Of a DNA stretch of 64,000 bases, positions 18,470-27,332 are shown in pieces (within the stretch, counting starts at the first letter, position 1; every line of letters starts with the position of its first letter). Source of the stretch: an uncultured Tolumonas sp. Lineage in GTDB: Bacteria; Pseudomonadota; Gammaproteobacteria; Enterobacterales; Aeromonadaceae. The translations under genes and the position numbers were made by a program. The stretch lies in contig NZ_OY781369.1 in assembly GCF_963676665.1 (NCBI RefSeq), positions 90,001-154,000 of the forward strand. Direction: 5' to 3'. Under the pieces are notes generated by a model that was not told the origin of the DNA, made no database searches, and saw only the letters and a list, made by a program, of their open reading frames with translations.

Positions 18470-19843
18470 TTACTGCCCTCCCATGCTGGAGAAGGCGGCT
18501 TGCAGGTTACTTTCGGAGTCGATGAGGAAGTTGGCTTGTGTCACTACCTTTTCACCAGCCTGCACACCGGAAACCGCAACCTGCCGTTCGCCATTTTGCA
18601 CTTCCCCGCGCGCCAGCACCTGCACTTTGCGTGGCACATATTTACCGTTGCCTTGATCAATCAACACCACCTGCCGATGGCCACTGTCGATCAATGCCGA
18701 TTCCGGAATGACTGGCTGCCCCTGTGCACTGATAGGCACTTGTAAGCGCGCTTCGGCATACATGCCCGGTTTCAGTTTGCCTTGCTGGTTGTCTAGCTCA
18801 ATCCGTACCTGCACAGTACGTGTTTCTGCATTCATAGTCGGATAGATAAAGGCCAATTTGCCGGTAAAAGTCTCTGCCGGATAAGCATTCACTTTCACCT
18901 GTGCCGATTGTCCGACTTGTACCGCCGCCAAATCTTGCTCAAACACTTCCACCAATAACCAAAGCTGTGACAGATCGGCGATCTGATACAACGCCTCGCC
19001 AGCATTAAATTTCATGCCTTGGGTAATATTCTTGGTCATCACAATGCCATTGGTCGGCGCTTGCAGTGCCAAAGTGCGTTTCACTTCACCACCGTCTGCC
19101 AGCCGACGAATAGCGCCGTCCGGAATATCCCAATAGCGTAAACGGGTCAGCGCCGCGCCACCTAACCCGGCGGGTGACAACTTATCGACGTCAACATTGG
19201 CTTGGGTTTGCCGGGCAATCCGATATTCCTGCTGCGCCACGATCAGTTCCGGGCTGTAAAGCTCAAACAGCGCTTGCCCGGCTTTCACCATCTGCCCCGT
19301 GGCATTGACGTAGAGTTTATCGACCCAGCCATCCAGCTTACTGGTAATGGTGTATTGCCGACGCTCATCCACCGCAAACATACCCACTGCTTTGATTTGG
19401 CGATTAAGCGACGCCGTTTTTACCGTAACCGACGTGACCCCCAGATTTTGCCGGCGGGTAGCATCAATACTGACCGCCCCTTGTTCGACTGGTGCCGCAT
19501 CGGCATACACCGGAATATAATCCATACCCATGCTGTCTTTTTTTGGCACAGGCGATTTGTCCGGTTGTCCCATCGGGTTGCGGTAATACAACACCTTGTG
19601 CTCTGCGGGCTGTGCTGGTGCCTCGTCGGCATACACGGGAATGTAATCCATGCCCATGCTGTCTTTTTTTGGCACAGGCGATTTGTCCGCCAATCCCATC
19701 GGATTGCGGTAATAAAGGATCTTACGTGCTGCCGGTTGCTCATTATGAGCTACTGCGGTTGCTTGATGCGTAAACCAGCCATAACTGGCTACACCACCCG
19801 CCACAACACCGACCAACAGCAGTAAAACAGAGGAAATTTTCAT
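18470..19843 (-). CDS. cusB: Periplasmic adaptor CusB with two heavy-metal-binding domains
   Basis: Membrane-fusion protein linking CusA to an outer-membrane channel. An N-terminal membrane anchor is followed by two copies, 42 residues apart, of the metal-binding unit built from YYRNPMG, SPVPKKDSMGMDY and IPVY. CusB-type adaptors normally have none or one. The hairpin, lipoyl and barrel domains follow, ending in FLIDSESNLQAAFSSMGG. I start at the ATG at 19843, preceded by GGAG; the frame itself opens at a GTG at 19855. Length 457 residues. Confidence 0.92.
   Translation of the reverse strand: MKISSVLLLLVGVVAGGVASYGWFTHQATAVAHNEQPAARKILYYRNPMGLADKSPVPKKDSMGMDYIPVYADEAPAQPAEHKVLYYRNPMGQPDKSPVPKKDSMGMDYIPVYADAAPVEQGAVSIDATRRQNLGVTSVTVKTASLNRQIKAVGMFAVDERRQYTITSKLDGWVDKLYVNATGQMVKAGQALFELYSPELIVAQQEYRIARQTQANVDVDKLSPAGLGGAALTRLRYWDIPDGAIRRLADGGEVKRTLALQAPTNGIVMTKNITQGMKFNAGEALYQIADLSQLWLLVEVFEQDLAAVQVGQSAQVKVNAYPAETFTGKLAFIYPTMNAETRTVQVRIELDNQQGKLKPGMYAEARLQVPISAQGQPVIPESALIDSGHRQVVLIDQGNGKYVPRKVQVLARGEVQNGERQVAVSGVQAGEKVVTQANFLIDSESNLQAAFSSMGGQ
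19501..19716 (-). repeat. Tandem repeat encoding the two metal-binding units of CusB
   Basis: Two near-identical stretches, 19501-19590 and 19627-19716, lie exactly 126 bases (42 codons) apart. Differences are scattered single bases, suggesting an in-frame duplication inside the gene. Confidence 0.85.
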
Positions 19844-19921
19844 GCCCGACTCCACACCCGGTTCTGCACCGGGCGTTATTCAAACCATCATCAGCAGCCA
19901 TACGACTGCCGAAATCTCGTA

Positions 19922-20290
19922 TTACATGGTATGCAGCGATACGATGGTGGGCGCAGCACCTTCATTTGCAGTGAACATTGCCATGATGGTTTGACCGGGT
20001 TGCAAGCTTTGCAACAATTTGGCATCTGCTACTTTGAACGGCATGGTCATCGCCGGCCAGTTCAGCTCCGTCACCGCATCGTGTTCCAGCGTCACTTGCT
20101 GGTTTGCCACATCAACCGCCACCACCCGACCATTCAGCGGATAGGTTTTTTGCGACTGATCCATGCTCATGCCCGGCATCTGGCTCATATCATGAGCAGA
20201 CATGGTTTCTTGGGCTTGTGAGCCGATGGCAAACAACGTCGTCAATGTAAATAAGGCAATACGGGCAAATTGAGTAGTAGTGGAAGTCAT
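19922..20290 (-). CDS. cusF: CusF-like periplasmic copper-binding protein
   Basis: A small exported protein of 122 residues. It has a signal peptide (about 1-25, ending near GSQAQ), a Met/His-rich segment (SAHDMSQMPGMSMDQ) and a CusF-type barrel whose NWPAMTMPFKV holds the Trp and Met ligands used for Cu(I)/Ag(I). It would hand metal to CusB. I start at 20290 because GGAG precedes it; the open frame reaches up to 20326. It sits 78 bases upstream of cusB on the same strand. Confidence 0.88.
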   Translation of the reverse strand: MTSTTTQFARIALFTLTTLFAIGSQAQETMSAHDMSQMPGMSMDQSQKTYPLNGRVVAVDVANQQVTLEHDAVTELNWPAMTMPFKVADAKLLQSLQPGQTIMAMFTANEGAAPTIVSLHTM

Positions 20291-20396
20291 TCTCTTATCT
20301 CCGAAAATCAATGCATGACCAGCCAAAGCTGGAACAAAGTCATAAGCAAACGCTGACAGAAACGTCAGTGCACAGAGCTAATCAGCCCTGAAAGAT

Positions 20397-20798
20397 TCAG
20401 ATGATAAGAGCGAGCGGCGGCGGTGAAAGCACACCGGGAATGAAGTCACGATAGAGGGAATCTACCGCGGGAAAATGCAGTTGAGTTTGTGCCGCCAATT
20501 CACGCACAGGCGCAATCGCAGGCGGTACACCGGTGCACAATGGCAAACAACTGGCACATTGCGAACCATGTTGCTGCATATCATGCGAAGGGTGGCTATC
20601 CGACTTAGTGACGACAAGCGAAGCCATCGTCTGATGCATGCTGACATGACAAGATTCCACCATTTGCATCGGCGCTTCAACCGCCAATGTAGTTTGTGGA
20701 AATTCCGCGCGAGTCATTGATTGCCACGCCGCAACCGACTGGAATGGAAGCCAGCCTGTTAACAACAGCATCAAGATTAACCCGCAACGTCGCAGCAC
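20397..20798 (-). CDS. Small exported Cys/His-rich protein, DUF2946-like
   Basis: A 133-residue protein with a signal peptide (MLRRCGLILMLLLTGWLPFQS). It also has a Met/His-rich middle with CHVSMHQTM and SHPSHDMQQHGSQCASCLPLC, and a Pro-rich tail. Cys-x-x-Cys and many His residues suggest metal binding. It heads the CusF-CusB-CusA cluster, so a periplasmic copper role is likely. The start is a GTG at 20798 with AGGG upstream; an internal ATG would remove the basic start of the signal peptide. The family assignment is tentative. Confidence 0.65.
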   Translation of the reverse strand: MLRRCGLILMLLLTGWLPFQSVAAWQSMTRAEFPQTTLAVEAPMQMVESCHVSMHQTMASLVVTKSDSHPSHDMQQHGSQCASCLPLCTGVPPAIAPVRELAAQTQLHFPAVDSLYRDFIPGVLSPPPLALII

Positions 20799-20826
20799 AG
20801 TATTGCCCTGATAAAAACTAAGATCG

Positions 20827-20866
20827 AGTCTTGAGCATAAACTGCCTATTGGGAATGCTCAAGACT
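20827..20866. promoter_or_regulatory. Long perfect inverted repeat between nfo and the copper cluster
   Basis: AGTCTTGAGCAT (20827-20838) and ATGCTCAAGACT (20855-20866) are perfect 12-base arms around a 16-base spacer. It lies downstream of nfo and just upstream of the copper genes, both on the minus strand. It may terminate nfo (a TTAGTTTTT follows at some distance) or be an operator or promoter spacer for the copper genes. It does not match the CueR or CusR boxes I know. Confidence 0.5.
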
Positions 20867-20893
20867 GACACTATGGGAAGGTTATAACTATTT

Positions 20894-21733
20894 TTACGCC
20901 AATTGCCGCAACCAGCGAATTTCGTCTGGCCAGATATCCGGGTTCACCGTTTCCAGAATTAACGGTATACGATCAAAACGGCTGTCGCGCATGATGAATT
21001 CAAACACCGCGGTGCCGAGATTGCCTTCCTGTAAGCTGTGATGACGATCGACCCGACTGCCAAATGTACATTTAGCGCCGTTGATATGCATGCCTTTCAG
21101 ATAGTTAAAACCGACAATGCGCTCGAATTCGGCAAACGTCGCAGCACAGGTTTCTGGCGTGCGCATATCGTAACCCGCCGCAAACGCGTGGCAGGTGTCG
21201 TAACAAACGCCAACGCGCGATTTGTCGTCTACCTGCGCAATGATCGCCGCCAGATGTTCAAACTGCCAACCGAGGTTAGTGCCCTGCCCGGCGGTATTTT
21301 CAATCACCGCGGTGACACCTTGCGTTTTATCCAACGCGATGTTGATCGACTCTGCCACCTTGCGCAGGCTTTCTTCTTCGGAAATGGCTTTCAAATGACT
21401 GCCGGGGTGGAAATTCAGATAACAGAGCCCGAGCTGTTCACAGCGTTGCATCTCATCAATAAAGGCCAGCCGTGATTTTTCCAGCGCTTCAGCTTCCGGG
21501 TGGCCAAGATTAATCAGATAAGAATCATGCGGTAAGATTTGCTCGGGCAGAAAACCGGCTTTTTCACAGGCATGCCGAAAGGCACTGATGGTTTTGCTGG
21601 TGAGATCCGGCGCATGCCACTGGCGCTGGTTTTTGGTAAACAACGCAAACGCATTGGCGCCGATCTCGGTGGCACGTTCTACCGCCAGTTCGATCCCACC
21701 TGCTGCGCTGACATGCGCACCGATATATTTCAT
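20894..21733 (-). CDS. nfo: Endonuclease IV
   Basis: Zinc-dependent AP endonuclease of base-excision repair, 279 residues. The three metal-binding stretches are visible: [23 protein letters not shown] and [16 protein letters not shown], with [12 protein letters not shown] between them. It begins [13 protein letters not shown], as the family does. A tiny in-frame coding unit immediately upstream stops at TAATG, sharing one base with this start, so translation may be coupled. Confidence 0.96.
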   Translation of the reverse strand: MKYIGAHVSAAGGIELAVERATEIGANAFALFTKNQRQWHAPDLTSKTISAFRHACEKAGFLPEQILPHDSYLINLGHPEAEALEKSRLAFIDEMQRCEQLGLCYLNFHPGSHLKAISEEESLRKVAESINIALDKTQGVTAVIENTAGQGTNLGWQFEHLAAIIAQVDDKSRVGVCYDTCHAFAAGYDMRTPETCAATFAEFERIVGFNYLKGMHINGAKCTFGSRVDRHHSLQEGNLGTAVFEFIMRDSRFDRIPLILETVNPDIWPDEIRWLRQLA

Positions 21734-21816
21734 TAACTGTTTCTGCCTTGTTTATCTTGTTGTAAACCGACCTGCAGCTGCAGGAGTCGCAAGCGTTTAC
21801 GTAATTCATCGTTCAC
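21733..21816 (-). CDS. Possible 27-residue peptide coupled to nfo
   Basis: A GTG at 21816 with AGGTGAT ahead of it opens a 27-codon frame, rich in Leu, Gln and Arg, that begins (M)[14 protein letters not shown]. It ends in a TAA whose last base is the A of the nfo ATG. The pattern looks like the remnant or small form of a coiled-coil protein, or a coupling leader. I do not recognise a family, and a chance frame remains possible. Confidence 0.3.
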   Translation of the reverse strand: MNDELRKRLRLLQLQVGLQQDKQGRNS

Positions 21817-22034
21817 AGGATCACCTGTTCTATTCGACGCAGTAAATCCCGCTCATAATTGATCGCTGAATGATGACATGACGAGCCAATGAATCAAAAC
21901 TGCGATATCAATTTAAAAATAGTTAAAAAGGCATTTAAGATACTTGTTCTATAAAAGGAAACAGTGAATGCTGTATCCATTGAGCAAAAAAACAGATAAA
22001 ACAACTTAAAAAACAAATTTTATGGAGTACGGAT

Positions 22035-23708
22035 TTGAACAAACAACCTATTTCATTTGAAGCAAGCGCTGTACGTATGCGGATAAGAACTCAATTGATG
22101 GTCGGTTTTGGTTTCCTGCTCATCCTCATGATCAGCATCGCAATAGTTGCAACCTGGCGAGTAAATATTATTAATTCAACATTGACTGCAATCGTCGATG
22201 TTAATGCCGTTAAGCAACGACAAGCAATCAACTTTCGCGGTAGTGTTCATGATAGAGCTATCGCATTTCGCGATCTGGCTTTACTCGAAAAAGGATCAGA
22301 GCAGGAAAACACACTGGCAACAATTAACCGCCTGGCAAATCAATATAAAGTAGCAGCCCAGACTTTGGACGACATTTTTGCAAAAGATAGCCAAAGTAGT
22401 AATGAAGAAAAATTGTTACTTAATACCATCAAAGACATCGAACGTAGAACGATGCCATTGCTTGATACTTTCCTGCAGTATAATCATGCAGGTGAACAGG
22501 AAAAAGCTAAAGACCTCCTGATACACGATATTCGTCCTGCATTTGCAGAATGGCTGATTGCCATTAACCGTTTCATTGACTGGCAAGAGCAAAAAAGCCA
22601 GAAGGAAACGGTCACAACCCGCCAGACGGCCGAAGGATTCCCGGGCATAATGGCTATCTTTTGCATTATTGGCGTGCTGTTTGGTAGTGGTATAGCCTAT
22701 CTGATTACTCGCTACCTGCTACGTAGTCTTGGTGGTGAGCCCAATGACGTAGCTGCCGTAGTTCATCGTATTGCCAGTGGTGACCTGCAGGTGGAAATTC
22801 ATACAAATTATGAAACAAGTATTTTGTCCGCTATTGCCAACATGCAGGTGAAACTACGCGAAATGGTTATACGCATCGCGACAGCAAGTGCCGATATAGC
22901 CTCGCAAACTGAACATCTTGGCGAATCCTCCCGCAATGTATTACAGTCGGCAAAAGAACAAGCTTTACTTGCCACAGCGTCAGCTGCCAGCCTGGAAGAG
23001 ATGACTCAAAGTGTTAAGGAAGTCTCTCTTATCACCCAACAAACTGAATCAAACTCCGAAAAGGCATCTGACCTGTCGGTGGAAGGTGTTGTTTTAATCC
23101 AGTCAGTCACAAACGAAATAGCGGTTGTAGCCCGCACAGTTAAAAGCTCGTCTGAACAAGTCAGCTCTCTACAACGCCGCTCAGAAGAGATATCAGGTAT
23201 TGTCGGCGCCATCCGGGCAATAGCAGACCAGACTAATTTGTTGGCCCTTAATGCAGCCATTGAAGCAGCTCGCGCAGGTGAAAACGGCCGCGGTTTTGCT
23301 GTTGTTGCCGATGAAGTACGTCAACTCGCTCTGCGCACCACTGAAGCGACAAGTGAAATATCTCGGATGATCGTGCACATCCAGAATGAAACGCGCGAGA
23401 CCGTCGCGGCTATGCAGACAATAGAGCCTCTGGTTGCCCGAAGCCAGGCGATCTCAAATCAAGCGGCAGAGCAATTAACACAAATCCGCAATCAATCAAA
23501 TGACTCATTGAATAATGTGCGTGATATTGTCCGAGTCACAGAACAACAAGTAGTGGCAATTGCTGATATTGCTCATCATGTCGAACAAATATCCGCGATG
23601 TCTCTCCAGACCTCAGAGGTTACACAAGGCAATGCACAATCCACAGAAACACTGGATCGAACTACCAAGATCCTGGAACAGGAAGTTCAGCGTTTTAGAT
23701 TCACTTAA
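22035..23708 (+). CDS. Methyl-accepting chemotaxis protein
   Basis: Chemoreceptor of 557 residues. TM1 lies at about 21-42, a periplasmic four-helix-bundle sensor at about 43-205, and TM2 at about 208-232. A HAMP region and a cytoplasmic signalling domain follow; the latter's tip [33 protein letters not shown] is split here only for description. The TTG at 22035 is taken as start because GGAG lies seven bases before it; the first ATG (22077) has no binding site. There is no NWETF-like tail for CheR. The ligand is unknown. It is followed by an orphan PTS IIB. Confidence 0.92.
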   Translation: MNKQPISFEASAVRMRIRTQLMVGFGFLLILMISIAIVATWRVNIINSTLTAIVDVNAVKQRQAINFRGSVHDRAIAFRDLALLEKGSEQENTLATINRLANQYKVAAQTLDDIFAKDSQSSNEEKLLLNTIKDIERRTMPLLDTFLQYNHAGEQEKAKDLLIHDIRPAFAEWLIAINRFIDWQEQKSQKETVTTRQTAEGFPGIMAIFCIIGVLFGSGIAYLITRYLLRSLGGEPNDVAAVVHRIASGDLQVEIHTNYETSILSAIANMQVKLREMVIRIATASADIASQTEHLGESSRNVLQSAKEQALLATASAASLEEMTQSVKEVSLITQQTESNSEKASDLSVEGVVLIQSVTNEIAVVARTVKSSSEQVSSLQRRSEEISGIVGAIRAIADQTNLLALNAAIEAARAGENGRGFAVVADEVRQLALRTTEATSEISRMIVHIQNETRETVAAMQTIEPLVARSQAISNQAAEQLTQIRNQSNDSLNNVRDIVRVTEQQVVAIADIAHHVEQISAMSLQTSEVTQGNAQSTETLDRTTKILEQEVQRFRFT

Positions 23709-23846
23709 TGTAACACTAGGTCATGCACATTTATGCCATATCTCATTTTGCGAAACAGTTCACAGACCATGATGTAGCCCCATGACACAGTGTAAAAACA
23801 AATATTGCAAATTTCGTTTGAGACCAGATACAGGAGCCTTCTTTCC

Positions 23847-24152
23847 ATGAAAAAGATTTTTCTCTGCTGCGCTGCCGGCATGTCTACCAGCATGGTCGTC
23901 AATAAGATGCGTCAGGCCGCTACCCAAAAAGGGATCGAGGTCGAAATCAATGCCGTGGGGATGGAAGAGTTTGAGGCCACACTACCAAACTACGATTGCT
24001 GCCTGTTAGGTCCACAAATTCGCTATAAATTTGATGAATTTAATAAAAAAGCCACGGCGCTGAATAAACCTATCGCCATTATCAACAGCATGGATTACGG
24101 CATGATGCGAGGCGATAAAATTTTGGCGGATGCACTGGCTTTAATGAACTAA
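23847..24152 (+). CDS. Orphan second PTS cellobiose-type enzyme IIB
   Basis: A 101-residue paralogue of the IIB at 10409, with the same phosphocysteine-bearing start (MKKIFLCCAAGMSTSMVV) and the same MDYGMMRGDKILADAL end. By my count 84 of 101 positions are identical. No IIC or IIA lies beside it; instead it stands between two chemoreceptor genes, with its own terminator after it. I start at the ATG at 23847 with GGAG upstream, not at the longer frame from 23805. It may swap into the cel system or report on sugar uptake; neither is shown. Confidence 0.9.
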   Translation: MKKIFLCCAAGMSTSMVVNKMRQAATQKGIEVEINAVGMEEFEATLPNYDCCLLGPQIRYKFDEFNKKATALNKPIAIINSMDYGMMRGDKILADALALMN

Positions 24153-24190
24153 ATCCCCTGATCCCCTGACTTGATCGTTCATAGATATTT

Positions 24191-24211
24191 GAGGGCTTGC
24201 GCCCTCTTTTT
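24191..24211 (+). terminator. Terminator of the orphan IIB gene
   Basis: GAGGGC (24191-24196) and GCCCTC (24201-24206) form a six-pair stem with a TTGC loop, followed by five Ts. Confidence 0.85.
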
Positions 24212-24317
24212 GGTTTCGTGACGGTTTGCAGTCACAAAAATGTCATAAATTGATCCGCATAACTGTCACATTAAATTCATATAGTGCCGGCAATTGGTCT
24301 GACCTGATGATGTGACT

Positions 24318-26240
24318 ATGAAAATTGCCCTGTTTTCCCGTTTATCCTCGTTCCTGCTGTTAATGCTGGCCAGTTTGCTCTGCGGTACCTTGTATTGGCA
24401 GGCAAAACAGCAAATCCGCTGGGAACAACAACAAAACGATTATCAGCATATTCAGGATCAAATCAGCATTACCACCCAACGACTGGTCGCTGAATACCTG
24501 CGCAGTGGTAATAGCACTCATCTGACGAATGCCGCCCGACAGCTCAAACAGTTGGAGTCTGCGTTACAACAGTTCCCCACCAAATTGACGACAGCGCCTT
24601 TAAAGGCAATGCAGACCTTGCGGGAAAAGATGCAGGGTGACTATTTGTCCGCAGGGAAATTATCCGGCAACACCTCACAACTGCTGATGCATGCCGAAAA
24701 TGAAATGAATGATGCATTACGGCAGATCCAAAAACAGGCGCTGAAAAGTACACAAACCGAACACGATCAATATCTGCAGTTAAGCAGCGAGATGTTATCC
24801 AGCATGCTGAAAATTGCCCAGCTGCGTGAGCAATTGCTGACAAACACGAGCTCGGCATTGCAACAATCGCTGCAATTTGAGCTGAACTATCTGAATGAAC
24901 AACTGAGCAAAATTAACGCCTTACCTAAACTCAGTGATTTACAAACCAGTACCGCACAAGATGAATTAACACTGACACCCAGCGCCCCAGAATATCCGCT
25001 GGATGAACCATTAAGCACACTCAATAGCGTGCTGGTGCGTTACCCGAAAGAGATCAGCAACACCAATCAGCTGTTACAACAACAACAGCAGATGAAAACA
25101 CAATTGCAAACCGACTTTGCCCAATTAGAACAGCAAATTCATCAGATTGGTCAACAGTTGGGTGAGGAACAGCAAAAAAACCGCCACACCGCCATCATTA
25201 CGCTGGCTGCACTGGCCGCCATTTTGGTGCTGTATGCCATCGGAGCCTGGTTATTCCAGCAACGGATGGTGGTGAAGCGCCTGCAGCGATTACAACGCGC
25301 CTTTCATGAGCTGGCCTCCAGTGGGCAGATGGAGCAGATCCCAGTCGTGAATGCTAACAGCGAATTGGGTGCTATCGCGCATAGTTTCAATCTGTTACTC
25401 GCACAGTTGCACGCAGATCAGCAGCGTAAAGCACAACAACTGGAACATATTACCGACCAGTTGCACAGCATGGTGAGTGAAGTCGAGCAGATGGAAAGAA
25501 ATGCCACCCAGGCACAATCGACCATCGAACAAGGGCATACCACTTTGCAACAGCTGCAAGATCTGGCCAATCAGGTTGAGTTAGCTGCATCAACCATTTC
25601 AGATCTAGGTGCCGCAAACGATCAAGTCATGCAACAAAGCCAACAGGTGGTGGGCGCCTTACATGCCGCAACCAGCACGACCCGCAGCCAATCCGATGAT
25701 TGTCAGCAGGCGCTGCATAGCTGGCAAAAAGCGATGGATGATGCCACCCGGATCGTTGATGCCATCAGTCATATCGCGGAACAAACCAATTTGCTGGCCT
25801 TAAATGCGGCGATTGAAGCAGCGCGTGCCGGTGAACATGGCCGTGGTTTTGCGGTGGTCGCCGATGAAGTGCGCAGTCTTTCCGGCCACACGCAAAAATC
25901 GCTGACGCAAATCATGAGCATTTTCCAGCAATTAAAACAGGCGTCGAATCAGCTCGGCGACAGTATCAGTGATATTGCGAATGCGACAATCCATCAAAGT
26001 GAACAGGTAAATGCGCTGGCAGAGAATGCCCAGCAAGTGCGGACGACACTGGAACACAGCGCGCAGATGGCCGAGCAAGGGAATCAACACGCGCAGGAGC
26101 AGGTGCAACAGCTGTCGTCTTTCGGTGCCTTAATGGCCGAGATGCAGCAACAATCCAGCCATGTCGCAGAATTATCTTTGCAGGTCGCACAACGCATCGC
26201 GGCACAGGCCAGTTCGATTACCGATACGTTGAAAGCTTAA
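24318..26240 (+). CDS. Methyl-accepting chemotaxis protein with long periplasmic domain
   Basis: A 640-residue chemoreceptor. TM1 (about 6-24) is followed by a Gln-rich helical periplasmic region of roughly 260 residues, then TM2 ([19 protein letters not shown], about 291-310), a HAMP domain and the signalling domain. Its conserved tip reads [19 protein letters not shown] then [12 protein letters not shown]. The sensor is unusually rich in Gln/Leu coiled coil. The ATG at 24318 is preferred to a GTG two codons earlier, but both have weak binding sites. The stimulus is unknown. Confidence 0.9.
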   Translation: MKIALFSRLSSFLLLMLASLLCGTLYWQAKQQIRWEQQQNDYQHIQDQISITTQRLVAEYLRSGNSTHLTNAARQLKQLESALQQFPTKLTTAPLKAMQTLREKMQGDYLSAGKLSGNTSQLLMHAENEMNDALRQIQKQALKSTQTEHDQYLQLSSEMLSSMLKIAQLREQLLTNTSSALQQSLQFELNYLNEQLSKINALPKLSDLQTSTAQDELTLTPSAPEYPLDEPLSTLNSVLVRYPKEISNTNQLLQQQQQMKTQLQTDFAQLEQQIHQIGQQLGEEQQKNRHTAIITLAALAAILVLYAIGAWLFQQRMVVKRLQRLQRAFHELASSGQMEQIPVVNANSELGAIAHSFNLLLAQLHADQQRKAQQLEHITDQLHSMVSEVEQMERNATQAQSTIEQGHTTLQQLQDLANQVELAASTISDLGAANDQVMQQSQQVVGALHAATSTTRSQSDDCQQALHSWQKAMDDATRIVDAISHIAEQTNLLALNAAIEAARAGEHGRGFAVVADEVRSLSGHTQKSLTQIMSIFQQLKQASNQLGDSISDIANATIHQSEQVNALAENAQQVRTTLEHSAQMAEQGNQHAQEQVQQLSSFGALMAEMQQQSSHVAELSLQVAQRIAAQASSITDTLKA

Positions 26241-26284
26241 ATCAGTGAATGATGCAGTACACACATGGGTCATGACTTAGCTAT

Positions 26285-26357
26285 GGCGACGGATAAGTGA
26301 CCGTCGGCGGCAGGGACGCCCCCCGTCGAGCCTACATGGATGTATTCATGGCGTGTC
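26285..26357. repeat. GC-rich imperfect palindromic unit, possible dispersed repeat
   Basis: The gap between the chemoreceptor and rsmJ holds short dyads, among them GGCGGCAGGGACGCC and TACATGGATGTA, in an arrangement I associate with dispersed intergenic repeats of related genera. No second copy was noticed in this window, so the call rests on resemblance. Confidence 0.3.
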
Positions 26358-26366
26358 AACGTTCTG

Positions 26367-27128
26367 TTATTCGTTGCCATAAGACTTCAGCACATAGACA
26401 TCAAACCGATTACTTTTGGTTTCTATGCTCATACTGGGCGGCATGTCATTGAGAAAACCGGCGTAATCTGGCCGTTTCACCACGACTCGCTTGCCAGCGA
26501 CCGCCAGAGCAGCCGGCAACAGGGCATCGGCGTCGAGATCGGCGCCCACTAAGGATTGAAACACCCGCATCTCTTTTTTAACTAATGCCGATTTCTGGCG
26601 ATGCGGAAACATCGGGTCGAGATAGACCACATCCGGTGTAAAACCCAACTGCTGCAAATTTTCTAATGCCGAACCGGCACGTAATGACATCCGCTCACGC
26701 ATCCAGTCGCCAATTTCGCTGTCTTGCTGTGCCCGTTGTAAACCATCCGCCAGCAGCGCTGCAACCACCGGATGACGTTCCAGCATAGTGACCTGACAGC
26801 CGAGCGACGCCAATACAAAGGCATCGCGGCCTAATCCAGCCGTAGCATCCACAATCGTGGGGTTGGCACCCGATTTCAGCCCAACCGCTTTGGCAATCGA
26901 TTGCCCACGACCACCGCCGAATTTACGCCGGTGCGCGACGGCGCCCTCGACAAAATCGACCAGCACCGGTCCCAGTTTCGGTTCATCCAGTTTACGCAGT
27001 TCAAGATGCTGCTCACCCCAGACTAAGGCAAATGGCGCATCGGCGAGCTGTTGCTGCAAACTGGCCGCCAATTCGCTGACCTGCGCCGCACGGTTAGGAT
27101 CTTCTGCTATAACCTGAATGGGGTACAT
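26367..27128 (-). CDS. rsmJ: 16S rRNA m2G1516 methyltransferase
   Basis: Methylates G1516 of 16S rRNA using S-adenosylmethionine. The SAM-binding segment is [16 protein letters not shown] (about 91-106), the catalytic-type motif is YLDPMFPHR, and the substrate region is [19 protein letters not shown] start at the ATG at 27128, with AGGAG six bases upstream, giving 253 residues as in E. coli; the frame extends seven codons further. An ERIC element lies just upstream. Confidence 0.95.
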   Translation of the reverse strand: MYPIQVIAEDPNRAAQVSELAASLQQQLADAPFALVWGEQHLELRKLDEPKLGPVLVDFVEGAVAHRRKFGGGRGQSIAKAVGLKSGANPTIVDATAGLGRDAFVLASLGCQVTMLERHPVVAALLADGLQRAQQDSEIGDWMRERMSLRAGSALENLQQLGFTPDVVYLDPMFPHRQKSALVKKEMRVFQSLVGADLDADALLPAALAVAGKRVVVKRPDYAGFLNDMPPSMSIETKSNRFDVYVLKSYGNE

Positions 27129-27175
27129 GCCCGCTCCTGTGGCTGTCATTCAACATCAAAATTCAGCGCGCATTG

Positions 27176-27304
27176 TATACCCAAAGTAATTGGAGTTGCA
27201 GCAAGGCGACAAGCGAGCAAATCCCCATGCGCATAGATAGGCTATGTGATTGGGGTGAGTGAACGCCGTCAACGACGCTGCAACTTCAAGTACGAAGGGT
27301 ATAT
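27176..27304 (+). repeat. ERIC element, copy 1
   Basis: About 129 bases with palindromic ends: it opens TATACCCAAAGTAATTGGAG and closes CAACTTCAAGTACGAAGGG-TATA. The core holds the ERIC landmark TGATTGGGGTGAGTGAACG. It fills the gap between rsmJ and the GGDEF-EAL gene. A second copy in the opposite orientation is at 41403-41533. Confidence 0.85.
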
Positions 27305-27332
27305 AACAAACGTTGCAAGGATCGCGGAAGGA

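Noticed and set aside
19202-19825. 207-codon frame antisense to cusB
   Set aside because: It lies wholly opposite a well-supported adaptor gene; its His/Arg-rich repeats mirror the duplicated metal-binding units read backwards.
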